From the NCBI GenBank assembly GCA_020850475.1, contig JADZEO010000073.1, positions 1-49,834 on the forward strand: a stretch of DNA of 49,834 bases, in the 5' to 3' direction. The translations under genes were made by a program, and so were the position numbers. The stretch is from Bdellovibrionales bacterium (GTDB lineage Bacteria > Bdellovibrionota > Bdellovibrionia > Bdellovibrionales > UBA1609). The notes below the pieces were generated by a model that had not been told where the DNA came from, ran no database searches, and saw nothing but the letters and a program-made list of their open reading frames with translations. Of the stretch, positions 1 through 8,774 are shown piece after piece (position 1 is the stretch's first letter; each line of letters opens with the position of its first letter).

Positions 1-49
1 CTAACAGAGAGGGGGAGAATTGGAGGTCGACTGGTTAATTTGATTTGGG

Positions 50-63
50 TTTTGGTACCAAAA
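50..63. repeat. 14-bp perfect palindrome upstream of first gene
   Basis: The sequence TTTTGGTACCAAAA reads the same on both strands and lies 67 bases before the chosen start of the first gene. It could be an operator half-site pair or chance in AT-rich upstream DNA. Bases 1-130 hold no convincing gene otherwise. Confidence 0.3.
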
Positions 64-130
64 TTGAATCGTTAGGCCGGGTTAGCCCCCGACTGGTGCG
101 TCTGTTAAACCCGAAATGAGGAACCCGCTC

Positions 131-928
131 ATGACGACTCTTACTCCCGTACTGCTTGGTTTTGCTTTGCTCGCTTCTACGGCTGTTGCCCAAACCGTGG
201 GTATCGTCGATATCACAAGTGACACCCAAATATGGAATGACATCGATCAAAGCACCACGCGCATTGTGGGCCCGAAGGTTCACTATGGTAACGGTGTGGT
301 TGTGCCTCTGCAGGTTCGCAAGTGTTCGCTGTTTGGCTTGCACAATCCTCCGCCTGAACTCAGCGCACTGTTCGACGTCATCGAAGCCGACCCAACTCCT
401 GGACAGCAGCGCATGTTACAAGATCTGAGCATTTGGCAGTGCACGGCGGGATTGTGTGCAGAGCAAAAAATCCTGGTCTTTAAAGAACTCTTTTGCGCAA
501 AGAACAAAGTCGTTCAAGTCATTCCTCGAATGGCGGAACTCAAAGTCATGGATCCGGCCCTTAAGGACGAATCCATCGGAAAACTCAATTACTTGAAAAA
601 CCTCCAAGTTAAAATTGGTCCTTTGAATTTTTATTTGGCCAAAACTATTGAAGAGCCGGGGCCTCAGGTTGAGCGCATCTGTAAGCTTTTTGGCTATAAG
701 CCGGTTTCCTTCAACCAGAAAATCGTGATCGCCGTAAGATCCAAATTTAGGCCCGGAGTGAGGCCCGAGGATGCGGCTTACGATCAACCCATCGAGTTCG
801 TCCCGTTTTCTACGGACATCCACCAACGCTCAGTGGTCGTTGGTGATAACGGTGAATTTACCGCTCTTGCCAGTGGTACTTCTGGGCGAGTCGTTTCTGG
901 CGTTTATTGTGGAGACCGACTTCCCTAA
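131..928 (+). CDS. Secreted protein of unknown function
   Basis: I do not recognise this 265-residue protein. The start at 131 is preferred over the in-frame ATG at 116 because GAGGAA lies seven bases before 131, and because the protein then begins directly with a hydrophobic signal peptide ending near Ala-Val-Ala-Gln. The mature part has several cysteines (for example WQC, GLC, LFC, ERIC and a C-terminal VYC), which suggests disulfide bonding after export. No repeats or membrane segments follow the signal peptide. It stands alone ahead of the heme-motif lipoprotein gene, separated by 83 bases. Confidence 0.75.
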   Translation: MTTLTPVLLGFALLASTAVAQTVGIVDITSDTQIWNDIDQSTTRIVGPKVHYGNGVVVPLQVRKCSLFGLHNPPPELSALFDVIEADPTPGQQRMLQDLSIWQCTAGLCAEQKILVFKELFCAKNKVVQVIPRMAELKVMDPALKDESIGKLNYLKNLQVKIGPLNFYLAKTIEEPGPQVERICKLFGYKPVSFNQKIVIAVRSKFRPGVRPEDAAYDQPIEFVPFSTDIHQRSVVVGDNGEFTALASGTSGRVVSGVYCGDRLP

Positions 929-1011
929 AATAATCGATGACAAGCGCTACACCCTGTTTTAGCCTGCGGTGCAGCTCCTAAAAAGTAGCAGGCACCTTTT
1001 GGAGGACGAGC

Positions 1012-1488
1012 ATGACGAACAAACTTAAACACCTCGTAGTCGCAGGCCTGATCCTGGCGTTGTGGAGCTGTAGCGAAGACACCAAGCCTAACAGTACGGA
1101 CACGACCAAATTCACGAGTATTTACACTAATATTATTCGCTTTCATAATTGTCATTCGTGCCACGCACCAGGCGGCCAAGTTTTTGACAACCCTACAGAC
1201 CCTGTCGAACTTAACTTTTCCACCGAAGACTTGGCATATAGCACCCTGACTTCAAAAAACGTTGCGGGACCTACAAGTAAGGGCACCTGTACTGGAATCA
1301 AGATTGTCAACACCACTCCCCAAACCAGTTTCTTGGCGGGGGTTTTGTTTAGCGAATATAACACTGCAAATTTTGCGGGCGTTACCGGTTGCACTCCCTA
1401 TAGTGTTCACCTGAGCGACCAAAATCTATCAAGTAGTGAAAAAAGCGCCATCGTGACTTGGATCAACAACGGCGCTCCTCGCAATTAA
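1012..1488 (+). CDS. Small lipoprotein with one cytochrome c-type heme motif
   Basis: This 158-residue protein starts with a lipoprotein signal peptide whose lipobox ends in Leu-Trp-Ser-Cys (Cys20), so it should be anchored to a membrane facing the periplasm or surface. Cys47, Cys50 and His51 form a single CxxCH motif, the site for covalent heme c attachment. The surrounding text (CHSCHAPGG, and a C-terminal helix ending in WINNGAPRN) is typical of short cytochrome-like domains attached to secreted lipoproteins in myxobacteria and Bdellovibrio relatives. A strong GGAGGA ribosome site precedes the start. The electron partner is unknown and heme binding is inferred only from the motif. Confidence 0.75.
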   Translation: MTNKLKHLVVAGLILALWSCSEDTKPNSTDTTKFTSIYTNIIRFHNCHSCHAPGGQVFDNPTDPVELNFSTEDLAYSTLTSKNVAGPTSKGTCTGIKIVNTTPQTSFLAGVLFSEYNTANFAGVTGCTPYSVHLSDQNLSSSEKSAIVTWINNGAPRN

Positions 1489-1584
1489 TTAGTTCATCGC
1501 CGATAATCTGACTTCAAAGTTGGCAGCCGATCATCCTGCAAAGTTAGGAGGCGGGCTAATTTAATTTTTGCCACCGACTCAATT

Positions 1585-4500
1585 TTAACGGCCGGTGGCG
1601 GCGCGGATCGCCTGAAGGCGCTTCACGTGGTGACCGACCATGCCGCTCGGGTCCTCGAGCTGGGCGAGCTTGCTGAGCAACTTATCGGTGGTCTTGCTCA
1701 CCGTCTTGTGGGACTTGCCTGAGTAATCTGCCAGACGCGCCAAGCCCCAAAAAGTGACGAGCGAGTCAATCAACTGCGAATTAAAACCATAATCGACGGA
1801 TTGCGCGAGCTCCTCAATCATGGAGCCTGCGCCGTCGAGATAGTTCTGGGCGGCTGTTTTGCGCCCACCGCTCAACTCGAGATCAGCCAGTTGCAGTTCG
1901 GTCTTGAGGCGAAACACCAGCCAGTTTTCGGTGGTCATGGCCACCGCGGTCAGTTTACTCCCGACCGACTCCAGGTGCCCCGCAACTTCCTTGAGAGCCT
2001 TTGCGCGATCGGCCCCAGTGAGGAGCTGCGCCTTCAGTCCCCCCGCCAAAATCTTTAAGCGCAGAGGTTCGAGGGCAATCCGCTGTTGTCCCGAGGCCGG
2101 CACCGGGGCCAGCTTGTCGGCTTCGGCCAAAACCTGTGTCAAGGTCTGCAGAACTTTACTGCGCTCGGCACTCGCCGACTTCGATTTTTTATTTTGCCAC
2201 GTCTTCCACTGCGCATAAGCCAAACCCAACTGGGCCCGGACGCGATTCCAAGCGGTTAAATTGGGGCGCGCCACAAATTGGCTGAGGTATTTTTCGGCGG
2301 CGACATAGTCCCCGCCCTCGAGATTATAAAATCCCAACTGTTGCTCCACCGCGGGTTGAAGATCCGCACCCGCAATTTTACCTAACTTCGCCATTTGCTC
2401 AGCGGCGGCCCGGCCGTCGGCCAACTGAAAGTGCGCGCGCGCCAAGTACCACCGATGATGGACTTCTTCGAGCGGTTCAACAAAGCCATAAGGTTCGCGC
2501 AGTTCGAAAAATCGTCGCGCCATTCCCCAGTTGCCCACCTGAGAGTGAAGGGCCGCCAGATTAGAAAGGGCGGAGGCGACGATCCGATGATTTTCGCGGC
2601 CCAAGTCATAGGCGAGCATCAAATGTTTGTGAGCGGCCGCCAACATTTCAGGGGAAAAATGCAAGCCTTCTCGGCCCAACTCGACTTGGCGCAAATAAAG
2701 ATAACCTAGGAGCAATTGATACATTGGCGACTGATAGGCCGAATCAATTTTGTGCAGGCTTTTGAGCGCCTCGTCGGCGGTCTTCGCAGTCAATTCACCT
2801 TGGCTTAACGCGAGCAACACTTCCACGTAGCCCAGGTTGTCGGCCACAAATTCGCGCTTACGCAAACTCTCGTAAACTTTGTTGACCTCGGCACTTTGCC
2901 CGTCCATTTGCATGGCGCGGATGTAGCCATAGTGAGACTCTAGATCATCAGTCAAACTCAAAGAGCCGTAAAAGTTATTTGAAGCATATCGATATTTCTT
3001 TTCGCCCCAGTTGAAATAAGCCCGAGCCAATACCTTGTCGACATAAATTTGGCGGGCGTAAGCAAACTCGGTGTCGGACTTTTCGGTGTACTTAAGCCAG
3101 GTGGTGGCCACATAGGTGAGATACTGAACCTCATCGTGGGCGAGGAAATTATCAAAGGCCCGCACCGACAGCGTCCGGCGCAAAAAATAATTGGCCCGCG
3201 TTTCGCTCATAAGTTTGTCGAGCTCCCGATAGGCTTGCGCCTTGCCAGCGTCCTTTTTTTCGGCGATCAACTGTAGCGCCACTAACTCCGACTTTAAGAG
3301 CGGCACGAGCACTTTGTCGGAAGTCACCCGAGTCAGCAGTTGGTTGACTAAGGCCACTCGCTCTTTGGCCGACAAACGCTCTTGAGCCGTGAGGAGCAAT
3401 TGGTAAGCGTAAAAGAGTTTTCCCTCGTCGCTCAACCGGCTTGCCACCAAAATCGGCGAATAGAGAGAAGCCAGGCGCTCGCCCGTCACCCCTCGTCCCG
3501 TGAGGCGCTCAATCGCTGCAAAGAGCAAGTAGTCGTCAAACTCCCGCAGCTCCGTCGCCCGAACCGACCCGAGAGTCTTGATCGCGGGCGCGGGTTGATC
3601 AATCAAAGTGAAGAGAAACGCTGAGACGAGCCTCGCGGTCGCGCCGGGCTGACTCTTCACCATGGCCTGCCATTTTTGCACTTTGGTGCGAAATTCAACC
3701 GTCACTTGGTTGGTCAGTTGTAGCCGCTTCTCGGCCAAGGCCTGCAAAAAAATGTCGAGCTGACGCAAACGCGGTTGCGCGTCTTTGGCGGCGCCCTCCA
3801 GCAACTGGCTCAAGTAGTAGCGCCCGGCGACGGCATCCTGACGCAAAATAAAGTTGCTCAGCATCCGACGAAGATACTCGTTACGCTCTTTGATGACTCC
3901 CAATTTATATTGGTGGTTGACGAGCAAAATCCGTTGCGCGTAGTTGCGCGAGGTTTGATGGGCATTGGCCAAGCGGGAGGCGTCCCAGTCGGCAGGCACC
4001 ACTCCCGTCGCAGGCACTCGATAGACATCGAGCGATCCTTCGAAATCGCAAGTCATGTAAAGATGCTCGCGCCGAACCCGTGGGAAACTGCAATTTTCAT
4101 TCGACGAGGTCAACTGTTGCGGGATCAGCTTTTGTTTGCCTTGGACCTCACTTACCTTGATACGAAAAATCACGCTGTTGTCGCTGGCGTCCAATTTTTG
4201 GTCCAAGTTGGAGTCACTAAAGTAGTGACTAAAGTAGAGCCACTCGCCGTCGGGAGAAAATTCCGGAAACCCCGAGACCCCGGGCAGGTCGAGGCGTACG
4301 ATCTGCGGTGTGCCGGTTGGAGCGCGCAAGACGAGTCTCACCCCTTCTTGGTCTTGTTTAACAAAGGCCACCCGCCCGCTCGAGGCGTGCACGGTGGGCT
4401 GCCAAAGTTCACCTTGCTCGAGAACTTCCTGCTGCCGCGTTTGGCGGTTCACCACCACCAACTGAGCCTTTTCGGAATTATCTCGACGCACTAAGAGCAG

Positions 4501-4962
4501 CCGGTCTCGTCCCCACCAACTGGGCGACTCGACCGCTCCGCCAATCTTGTAACAATTCACTTCACCCGGCGAGCCGACTGGCATTTCACACAAATCCCCT
4601 TGCGCGTTGGTTTTATAATAAACAAACGCCAAGGTTTTGCCGTCGGGACTGATCACGGCACTGCGGGAGTCCGCAGAATCGTCGAGCAGTTTCTGTTCAC
4701 TCACCTCGTTGAGATTTTGAAAATAAAGTTGCGTCGACAGATTCGCCCGCCGAGTAAAGGTCATGAGTCGTTCGTTGCTGTCGACGTCGACCTGAAAATT
4801 GTCGTCCGGGCCCACCGTTAGCTTGGTGGGAGCCACCAGCTGCGGCAACTCTTTGAGGCGCCGTTGAACAATCGTGTCTTGGGAGGCCGCTTCCTTGCCC
4901 TGAACTCCGACGGCCGCGCCCAGTAAGGAACCCATCACCAGAATTCGCAGTAACGATTTCAT
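1585..4962 (-). CDS. Large periplasmic beta-propeller (PD40) and TPR protein
   Basis: The 1125-residue product has an N-terminal signal peptide (cut near Val-Gln-Gly-Lys, residues 20-24). Residues about 40-340 carry repeated SPDGK- or SPDGEW-type blades as in TolB and DPP-IV propellers (ISPDGKTLAFVYY, FSPDGEWLYFSHY). The rest, roughly 345-1120, is helical with many TPR-like A/Y/L patterns. Such a protein normally works as a scaffold for partners in the periplasm; no catalytic motif is visible. Its ATG overlaps the stop of the upstream small lipoprotein by four bases (ATGA), and that gene in turn overlaps the AsmA-like gene, so the three are translationally coupled and probably form one complex at the outer envelope. 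Confidence 0.85.
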   Translation of the reverse strand: MKSLLRILVMGSLLGAAVGVQGKEAASQDTIVQRRLKELPQLVAPTKLTVGPDDNFQVDVDSNERLMTFTRRANLSTQLYFQNLNEVSEQKLLDDSADSRSAVISPDGKTLAFVYYKTNAQGDLCEMPVGSPGEVNCYKIGGAVESPSWWGRDRLLLVRRDNSEKAQLVVVNRQTRQQEVLEQGELWQPTVHASSGRVAFVKQDQEGVRLVLRAPTGTPQIVRLDLPGVSGFPEFSPDGEWLYFSHYFSDSNLDQKLDASDNSVIFRIKVSEVQGKQKLIPQQLTSSNENCSFPRVRREHLYMTCDFEGSLDVYRVPATGVVPADWDASRLANAHQTSRNYAQRILLVNHQYKLGVIKERNEYLRRMLSNFILRQDAVAGRYYLSQLLEGAAKDAQPRLRQLDIFLQALAEKRLQLTNQVTVEFRTKVQKWQAMVKSQPGATARLVSAFLFTLIDQPAPAIKTLGSVRATELREFDDYLLFAAIERLTGRGVTGERLASLYSPILVASRLSDEGKLFYAYQLLLTAQERLSAKERVALVNQLLTRVTSDKVLVPLLKSELVALQLIAEKKDAGKAQAYRELDKLMSETRANYFLRRTLSVRAFDNFLAHDEVQYLTYVATTWLKYTEKSDTEFAYARQIYVDKVLARAYFNWGEKKYRYASNNFYGSLSLTDDLESHYGYIRAMQMDGQSAEVNKVYESLRKREFVADNLGYVEVLLALSQGELTAKTADEALKSLHKIDSAYQSPMYQLLLGYLYLRQVELGREGLHFSPEMLAAAHKHLMLAYDLGRENHRIVASALSNLAALHSQVGNWGMARRFFELREPYGFVEPLEEVHHRWYLARAHFQLADGRAAAEQMAKLGKIAGADLQPAVEQQLGFYNLEGGDYVAAEKYLSQFVARPNLTAWNRVRAQLGLAYAQWKTWQNKKSKSASAERSKVLQTLTQVLAEADKLAPVPASGQQRIALEPLRLKILAGGLKAQLLTGADRAKALKEVAGHLESVGSKLTAVAMTTENWLVFRLKTELQLADLELSGGRKTAAQNYLDGAGSMIEELAQSVDYGFNSQLIDSLVTFWGLARLADYSGKSHKTVSKTTDKLLSKLAQLEDPSGMVGHHVKRLQAIRAATGR

Positions 4963-5198
4963 TTTCCGGTTTGCTCCGCGTTGAGGACACTTTCATTTTC
5001 ATCCTTGCCCGGCTGCTTGCGGGATTTGGCATAAAAGGTCGTCCCGGGTTTTTGTCCCACCTTTTGCAAACGTTTTTCCACTTCCGGCCAGTCGCCCGAA
5101 GCATCGGCCTCCATGACAGTTTGTCGATCGATGTTGTAAATGACGGGCGCACAGGAACCGGCCAAGAGACAAATCAAACCAATCATTACTGTTCTCAT
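4959..5198 (-). CDS. Small lipoprotein coupled to AsmA-like and propeller/TPR genes
   Basis: This 79-residue protein has a short signal peptide with lipobox Leu-Ala-Gly-Ser-Cys near residue 16, then a charged, lysine-rich tail. It has no recognisable domain. Four-base overlaps at both ends (with the AsmA-like gene upstream and the PD40/TPR gene downstream) show that it is a real gene and co-translated. It may serve as the membrane anchor for the large soluble TPR protein made next; that role is inference from order and size. Confidence 0.75.
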   Translation of the reverse strand: MRTVMIGLICLLAGSCAPVIYNIDRQTVMEADASGDWPEVEKRLQKVGQKPGTTFYAKSRKQPGKDENESVLNAEQTGK

Positions 5199-7699
5199 TT
5201 GAGTGGCACCTCCGCCATAAGTTTTGTTACTTGAGACGACACGTCGCTGAGTGTACTGCCGATCGGCACGGCCTTGACTTGCGGCAAGCGGCCGACGTTG
5301 GTATCAACTCGCACGTCAAGATAACTGTGACTAAAATCAAGTCCGACATAAGTTGGATATGCATAACCAAGGACCGACCGAACTTTGTTCATTTTGTCAT
5401 CCTTGTACTCGGGATCCATAAGGTTTAACAGTGCCAACAGCTGATTGGCCGAGATCTCCAAGATATCGGTGCGCCCAACGACCGACGATTTCGTTAAATC
5501 AACTGTAAAGTTGGTGCGCCCGTGAAGGGGCGGCCCGGGCTTGAGGTTGTGCAAATACTTTTGCGGCAGGAGCTTAAGAAAGTCCACTTGCGAAAAGCGC
5601 ATCAAAAACCCCACCTGCAGATTTCGCGGTTGCAAATCCACGTAGGACTCACCCGCAAAGCGGGCCCCACCGGCATGAAAGTCAAACTGATGAAGGGTCA
5701 GCAGATTTTGCTGGAGACTAACAAAACCCGTAAAGGGACCATAGACCCGCTTTTCAAAGTGAATGGTATCGATTTTAAGTGGTCGCGATCCGGCGAGCAG
5801 CGGCCGAAAACTATTAAAGTCCACCCGCTCAAAGCCGTTGCGCCGTAAGAGCCGACTGAACATGAATTTATCGCCCGACATCTTGAACTCCTCAGCCAGC
5901 GGAATGATGCCGTTGATGCCGCGAAGTTCGTAATTTGCCCCTTTGAGTTTAAACCCCTTGAATTCCAAGTGGCCATCGATTGCCGTCGCCCCCTTGAGAT
6001 TGATGGCGAGAGCAAAGGGAAAGTGGAGCCGTCCCTCGACTCCAAGATCGGGAACGAGCTTTTTGAGTCGCGGCCCCTGGCTGTTGATTGCCACTTGGCC
6101 CTTGAGTTGCCCCGCTTCACGGGCCAAGTGATAGCGACCGTTCACATCGAGATGGAGTTCGCCACCTAAGGCATCGGCCTCAAGTTTGCTGATCTGCAAT
6201 TCTTGCGTCGGCAGCAACTCACCGACAAAATTCAAATTCATTTCTTCATCGGGAGTTTCGCTTACGACTTTGACGTCTACCTGGGTTGAGGAGCCAGCGA
6301 TGACTTTGCCGGAGATTTGCAGTCCCTGCTCGAGACTTACCAGGCCTGGCTTGAGCGCCTTCCACAAGGCCCCCTGCGGAGTGGCCTTAAGCTTAAAGTC
6401 GGCGGCGGTGGTTTGGTCTTGCAACTGTGTCTGGGCCTCAAAAACCATCCAGGTGGCTTGGTCAATTTTGATCTCGCCTTCGACTGAAGGCCGAGCGCCT
6501 TCGCTGACATCGGCGATCAGTTCCAGGGCAGGTTTGAACTTAACCCCCTGCAACTGAATTTCATCGGAGTCGAGCTTGAGGTGCGGTTTTAGGTCCGCCA
6601 TCTTCATTTCAAGTTCAAAGTGGAGCGAGCCAAGCTTCACGGCGGCCGGCTGAAACGGCGGCGGAACCCGTACCAGGCCCGTGGCCGTGACGAGTGAATC
6701 CACCAAAGAATAGTTGGCTTTAGTTTGCAGTAACTCTTCGCCGTCGAGACGAGCCGAAGTTTCCAGACGAAAAACTTTGAGCGGAAATTCCACATCCCAG
6801 TGAAGTTCGCCATCGGCACGGGCCGTGGTTTTTTCGTCAAGCTTGAGGCCCTCGGCTTGCCACAAGTGACTCAGGCGCTGGGTTTCGCCCTGACTTCCCG
6901 TCAGCGTAAGCCGACGCAAAGGCGCCTTCGCTCCTTGGAATTCTACCAACCCAGAGAGGTCGTAGTGTCTAATCAAGATTTGCGGAAGTCCCTGTTGGAC
7001 TTTCGCATCGATCTCCAGTCCTTGAGTCAACTCCAGCGCCAGGTTTTGCCCGTCAGTGTTTTGCGCAGCCGGCTGTTGTTGAACGGCCGCCTTGAGGCGA
7101 AACTGATTTTTTAGCAACATGAGCCCGGGGGCGACTCTTCCCGACAATTGGTCATTGAGTTCGTGAAGACTCACGCGGGTTTCGCCCTCAGGCGCCTTCA
7201 GGTTCAGCTCACCTGAGATCTCCTCGAGCGCCAAATTGACGATTTCGATTTCCAACGGCAAGTTTTCCAACGTGGCCCAAGGCCCCTCGCCCGAGGTCTC
7301 TTCCTCTTCTTCCTCGGTCGCCGCTGGTTGGCTCACGAACTCGCCCTCGAGGCGAACTCCCTTAACCCGGAACTGCTCCACTCTGAGGTGACGCCGGAGC
7401 CACGCCATGTTCCACACGGCTTTGAACTCTTGGATCGTCACCACTAAGGGAGACGCCGAACCTGGGGTGGTTAACTCCACTCGCAAGTTGTTAAAATTAA
7501 ATCCCGAGAAAAGGGAAACTCTCCCCGACTCGGCGTCGATCGTCACTCCCGTCGAAGGACTCATCCCATTGGCGGTCTTGATCAGCCAGCGCACCCCTTC
7601 GGGTTTTTCGAGAAAGTGATATCCCCAGTAAGCCAAGGCGAACCCACCACCGAAAACCAAAATTGCCGCTGCGGCCCCAATGAGGGCGACCTTTCTCAT
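5195..7699 (-). CDS. AsmA-like inner-membrane/periplasmic protein
   Basis: The 834-residue product has one N-terminal membrane segment (about residues 4-26, rich in Ala/Ile/Gly) and then a long periplasmic part made of alternating short beta strands, with GxLxL-type patterns throughout. This is the look of the AsmA/TamB/YhdP group of bridge-like proteins, which are linked to lipid or outer-membrane protein traffic between membranes. An acidic run (EEEEEE) lies near residue 133. It is the first gene of a three-gene coupled operon with a small lipoprotein and a PD40/TPR protein. The exact subfamily is uncertain; C-terminal AsmA-like architecture fits best. No Shine-Dalgarno is visible, but a TATAAT box lies just upstream. 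Confidence 0.75.
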   Translation of the reverse strand: MRKVALIGAAAAILVFGGGFALAYWGYHFLEKPEGVRWLIKTANGMSPSTGVTIDAESGRVSLFSGFNFNNLRVELTTPGSASPLVVTIQEFKAVWNMAWLRRHLRVEQFRVKGVRLEGEFVSQPAATEEEEEETSGEGPWATLENLPLEIEIVNLALEEISGELNLKAPEGETRVSLHELNDQLSGRVAPGLMLLKNQFRLKAAVQQQPAAQNTDGQNLALELTQGLEIDAKVQQGLPQILIRHYDLSGLVEFQGAKAPLRRLTLTGSQGETQRLSHLWQAEGLKLDEKTTARADGELHWDVEFPLKVFRLETSARLDGEELLQTKANYSLVDSLVTATGLVRVPPPFQPAAVKLGSLHFELEMKMADLKPHLKLDSDEIQLQGVKFKPALELIADVSEGARPSVEGEIKIDQATWMVFEAQTQLQDQTTAADFKLKATPQGALWKALKPGLVSLEQGLQISGKVIAGSSTQVDVKVVSETPDEEMNLNFVGELLPTQELQISKLEADALGGELHLDVNGRYHLAREAGQLKGQVAINSQGPRLKKLVPDLGVEGRLHFPFALAINLKGATAIDGHLEFKGFKLKGANYELRGINGIIPLAEEFKMSGDKFMFSRLLRRNGFERVDFNSFRPLLAGSRPLKIDTIHFEKRVYGPFTGFVSLQQNLLTLHQFDFHAGGARFAGESYVDLQPRNLQVGFLMRFSQVDFLKLLPQKYLHNLKPGPPLHGRTNFTVDLTKSSVVGRTDILEISANQLLALLNLMDPEYKDDKMNKVRSVLGYAYPTYVGLDFSHSYLDVRVDTNVGRLPQVKAVPIGSTLSDVSSQVTKLMAEVPLK

Positions 7700-7706
7700 C
7701 TCGAAG

Positions 7707-7712
7707 ATTATA
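7707..7712 (-). promoter_or_regulatory. Consensus -10 box directly before the AsmA-like gene
   Basis: TATAAT on the minus strand ends seven bases before the ATG at 7699. No good -35 lies 16-18 bases upstream and no ribosome site lies between box and ATG, so a transcript from here would begin at or next to the start codon (leaderless). It may also be a chance match. Confidence 0.35.
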
Positions 7713-7785
7713 AGGTGTGGTTGAGCAATGGGGCAGTGGATTTCGCCCGGGCCTTACCAATCTTGACGCGACCAACTTGCGCTGA

Positions 7786-8643
7786 CTAAGACCGCCCTTG
7801 GTCGAGGAGCTCAACAAACTCTCGCATGGTCGTGACCGAAACATCAGGGCTCGACGCCACTGAGGCCATTGCTCCGGCAATCCAAAATGACGGACGCGGT
7901 TTGAGCTGGCGTCCTGCGGTCGCAAGGTAAGACTCAAATTGATCCAAATTAGAAACAATCGGTGCCGTCCCAATTACCACAATCGAGGGACGCAAAGCTC
8001 GACAAATGTCGGCCAGCGCCTCAGCTGGAAGATTCGGTCCAAAATAGGCGGTGGGGTAGCCCCGCGCTTGGCTCAACTTCGAAGCCATTAAAATTCCCAA
8101 CTCATGCAGATCGCCCTCGGGCGTACAAAATCCCATGAGCGAAAGTCCGGAAGTGACCTCGGTCGCGCGAATGCGCACGATCTGGTCGCGCACCAGGGCG
8201 GTGACGGCATGCTCTTGCGCGACACTGAGTTGGTTTCTCTGCACCAGGTGCCCCACTTCGCGCATGAGCGGCGTAACGAGATCAACTAAAAATTCTTCCA
8301 CCCCTCGCCGCACGCGGTGATGATGAAGTTCATCACTCAACTCTTGCAGACGATACGCCGTCAACAGCGACAGGAGTTGATCTCGGTGGGCTTCCAGCGA
8401 AGGGCGATAACTCGGCAACACCTGAATGATTTGTTCATCCGTCATTTGACTGGCGCGCCGAATGGGGTGCCCTAAGGCCACCAACTCCTTGAGAGTCTTG
8501 AGGCGCTCCACCTCAGCTAAGGTGAAAATTCGCTCTCGGCCGTCGCGCGCGGGGCGAATCGCGCCGTAGCGCTTTTCCCAAGCCCTAATGGTAAAGGCCG
8601 TAAGTCCAGTGATCTGAGAAACCTGATTAATATCCAGCAGCAT
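7786..8643 (-). CDS. MerR-family regulator with cobalamin-binding-like domain (CarH/LitR type)
   Basis: Residues 3-70 are a MerR winged helix with the RAWEKRYG recognition-helix signature found in CarH/LitR regulators. Residues about 75-160 match the helical bundle that caps the cofactor, and about 165-260 the Rossmann-like B12 domain with a DLHELG motif (Asp178, His180, Gly183), where His would ligate cobalt. Glu144-His145 of the cap motif is present, but the Trp ten residues before it, which packs over adenosylcobalamin in CarH, is Val134. The SxL and GG motifs are also altered (GTAP, AGAM). The start at ATG 8643 is preferred to TTG 8652. It probably represses itself and the divergent lipocalin operon through the shared inverted repeat. 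Whether it still senses light or B12 is open. Confidence 0.85.
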   Translation of the reverse strand: MLLDINQVSQITGLTAFTIRAWEKRYGAIRPARDGRERIFTLAEVERLKTLKELVALGHPIRRASQMTDEQIIQVLPSYRPSLEAHRDQLLSLLTAYRLQELSDELHHHRVRRGVEEFLVDLVTPLMREVGHLVQRNQLSVAQEHAVTALVRDQIVRIRATEVTSGLSLMGFCTPEGDLHELGILMASKLSQARGYPTAYFGPNLPAEALADICRALRPSIVVIGTAPIVSNLDQFESYLATAGRQLKPRPSFWIAGAMASVASSPDVSVTTMREFVELLDQGRS

Positions 8644-8672
8644 AGAGCTCAATTATATCGAGTTTTCGCTAT

Positions 8673-8702
8673 TTTACAATACCCCCCATCACTTTTTGTC
8701 TA
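8673..8702 (-). promoter_or_regulatory. Promoter of the CarH/LitR-like regulator gene
   Basis: On the minus strand TAGACA (8702-8697) and TGTAAA (8678-8673) are separated by 18 bases. The -35 lies inside one arm of the inverted repeat, as expected for an autorepressed regulator. The predicted leader is about 23 bases. Confidence 0.5.
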
Positions 8703-8729
8703 GTCGAATACACTTTTTATTAGACAAAA
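8694..8729. promoter_or_regulatory. Operator candidate: 9-bp inverted repeat between divergent genes
   Basis: TTTTGTCTA at 8694-8702 and TAGACAAAA at 8721-8729 are perfect inverted copies separated by 18 bases. They sit between the MerR/B12 regulator and the lipocalin operon, and each arm contains the -35 (TAGACA) of the promoter reading outward. Binding of the regulator here would block both promoters. Confidence 0.65.
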
Positions 8730-8749
8730 TACCTTAGGGGTGGTAGTCT
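8721..8749 (+). promoter_or_regulatory. Promoter of the lipocalin operon
   Basis: TAGACA (8721-8726) and TAGTCT (8744-8749) are spaced 17 bases apart. The -35 overlaps the right operator arm. The -10 is a weak match, as is usual for repressed or activated promoters. The leader to ATG 8775 would be about 19 bases. Confidence 0.45.
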
Positions 8750-8774
8750 TATTAGTAACTTAGGAGAAACTCAA

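Noticed and set aside
964-993. GCCTGC/GCAGGC inverted repeat before the heme lipoprotein
   Set aside because: Only six paired bases with a long loop; likely chance.
1567-1607. GCCACCG/CGGTGGC stem at the convergent end of two genes
   Set aside because: The stem lies partly in the coding end of the - gene and has no T run on either strand.
3775-4494. Long open frame on + inside the propeller/TPR gene
   Set aside because: It is antisense to a clearly coded protein, has no ribosome site and no domain.
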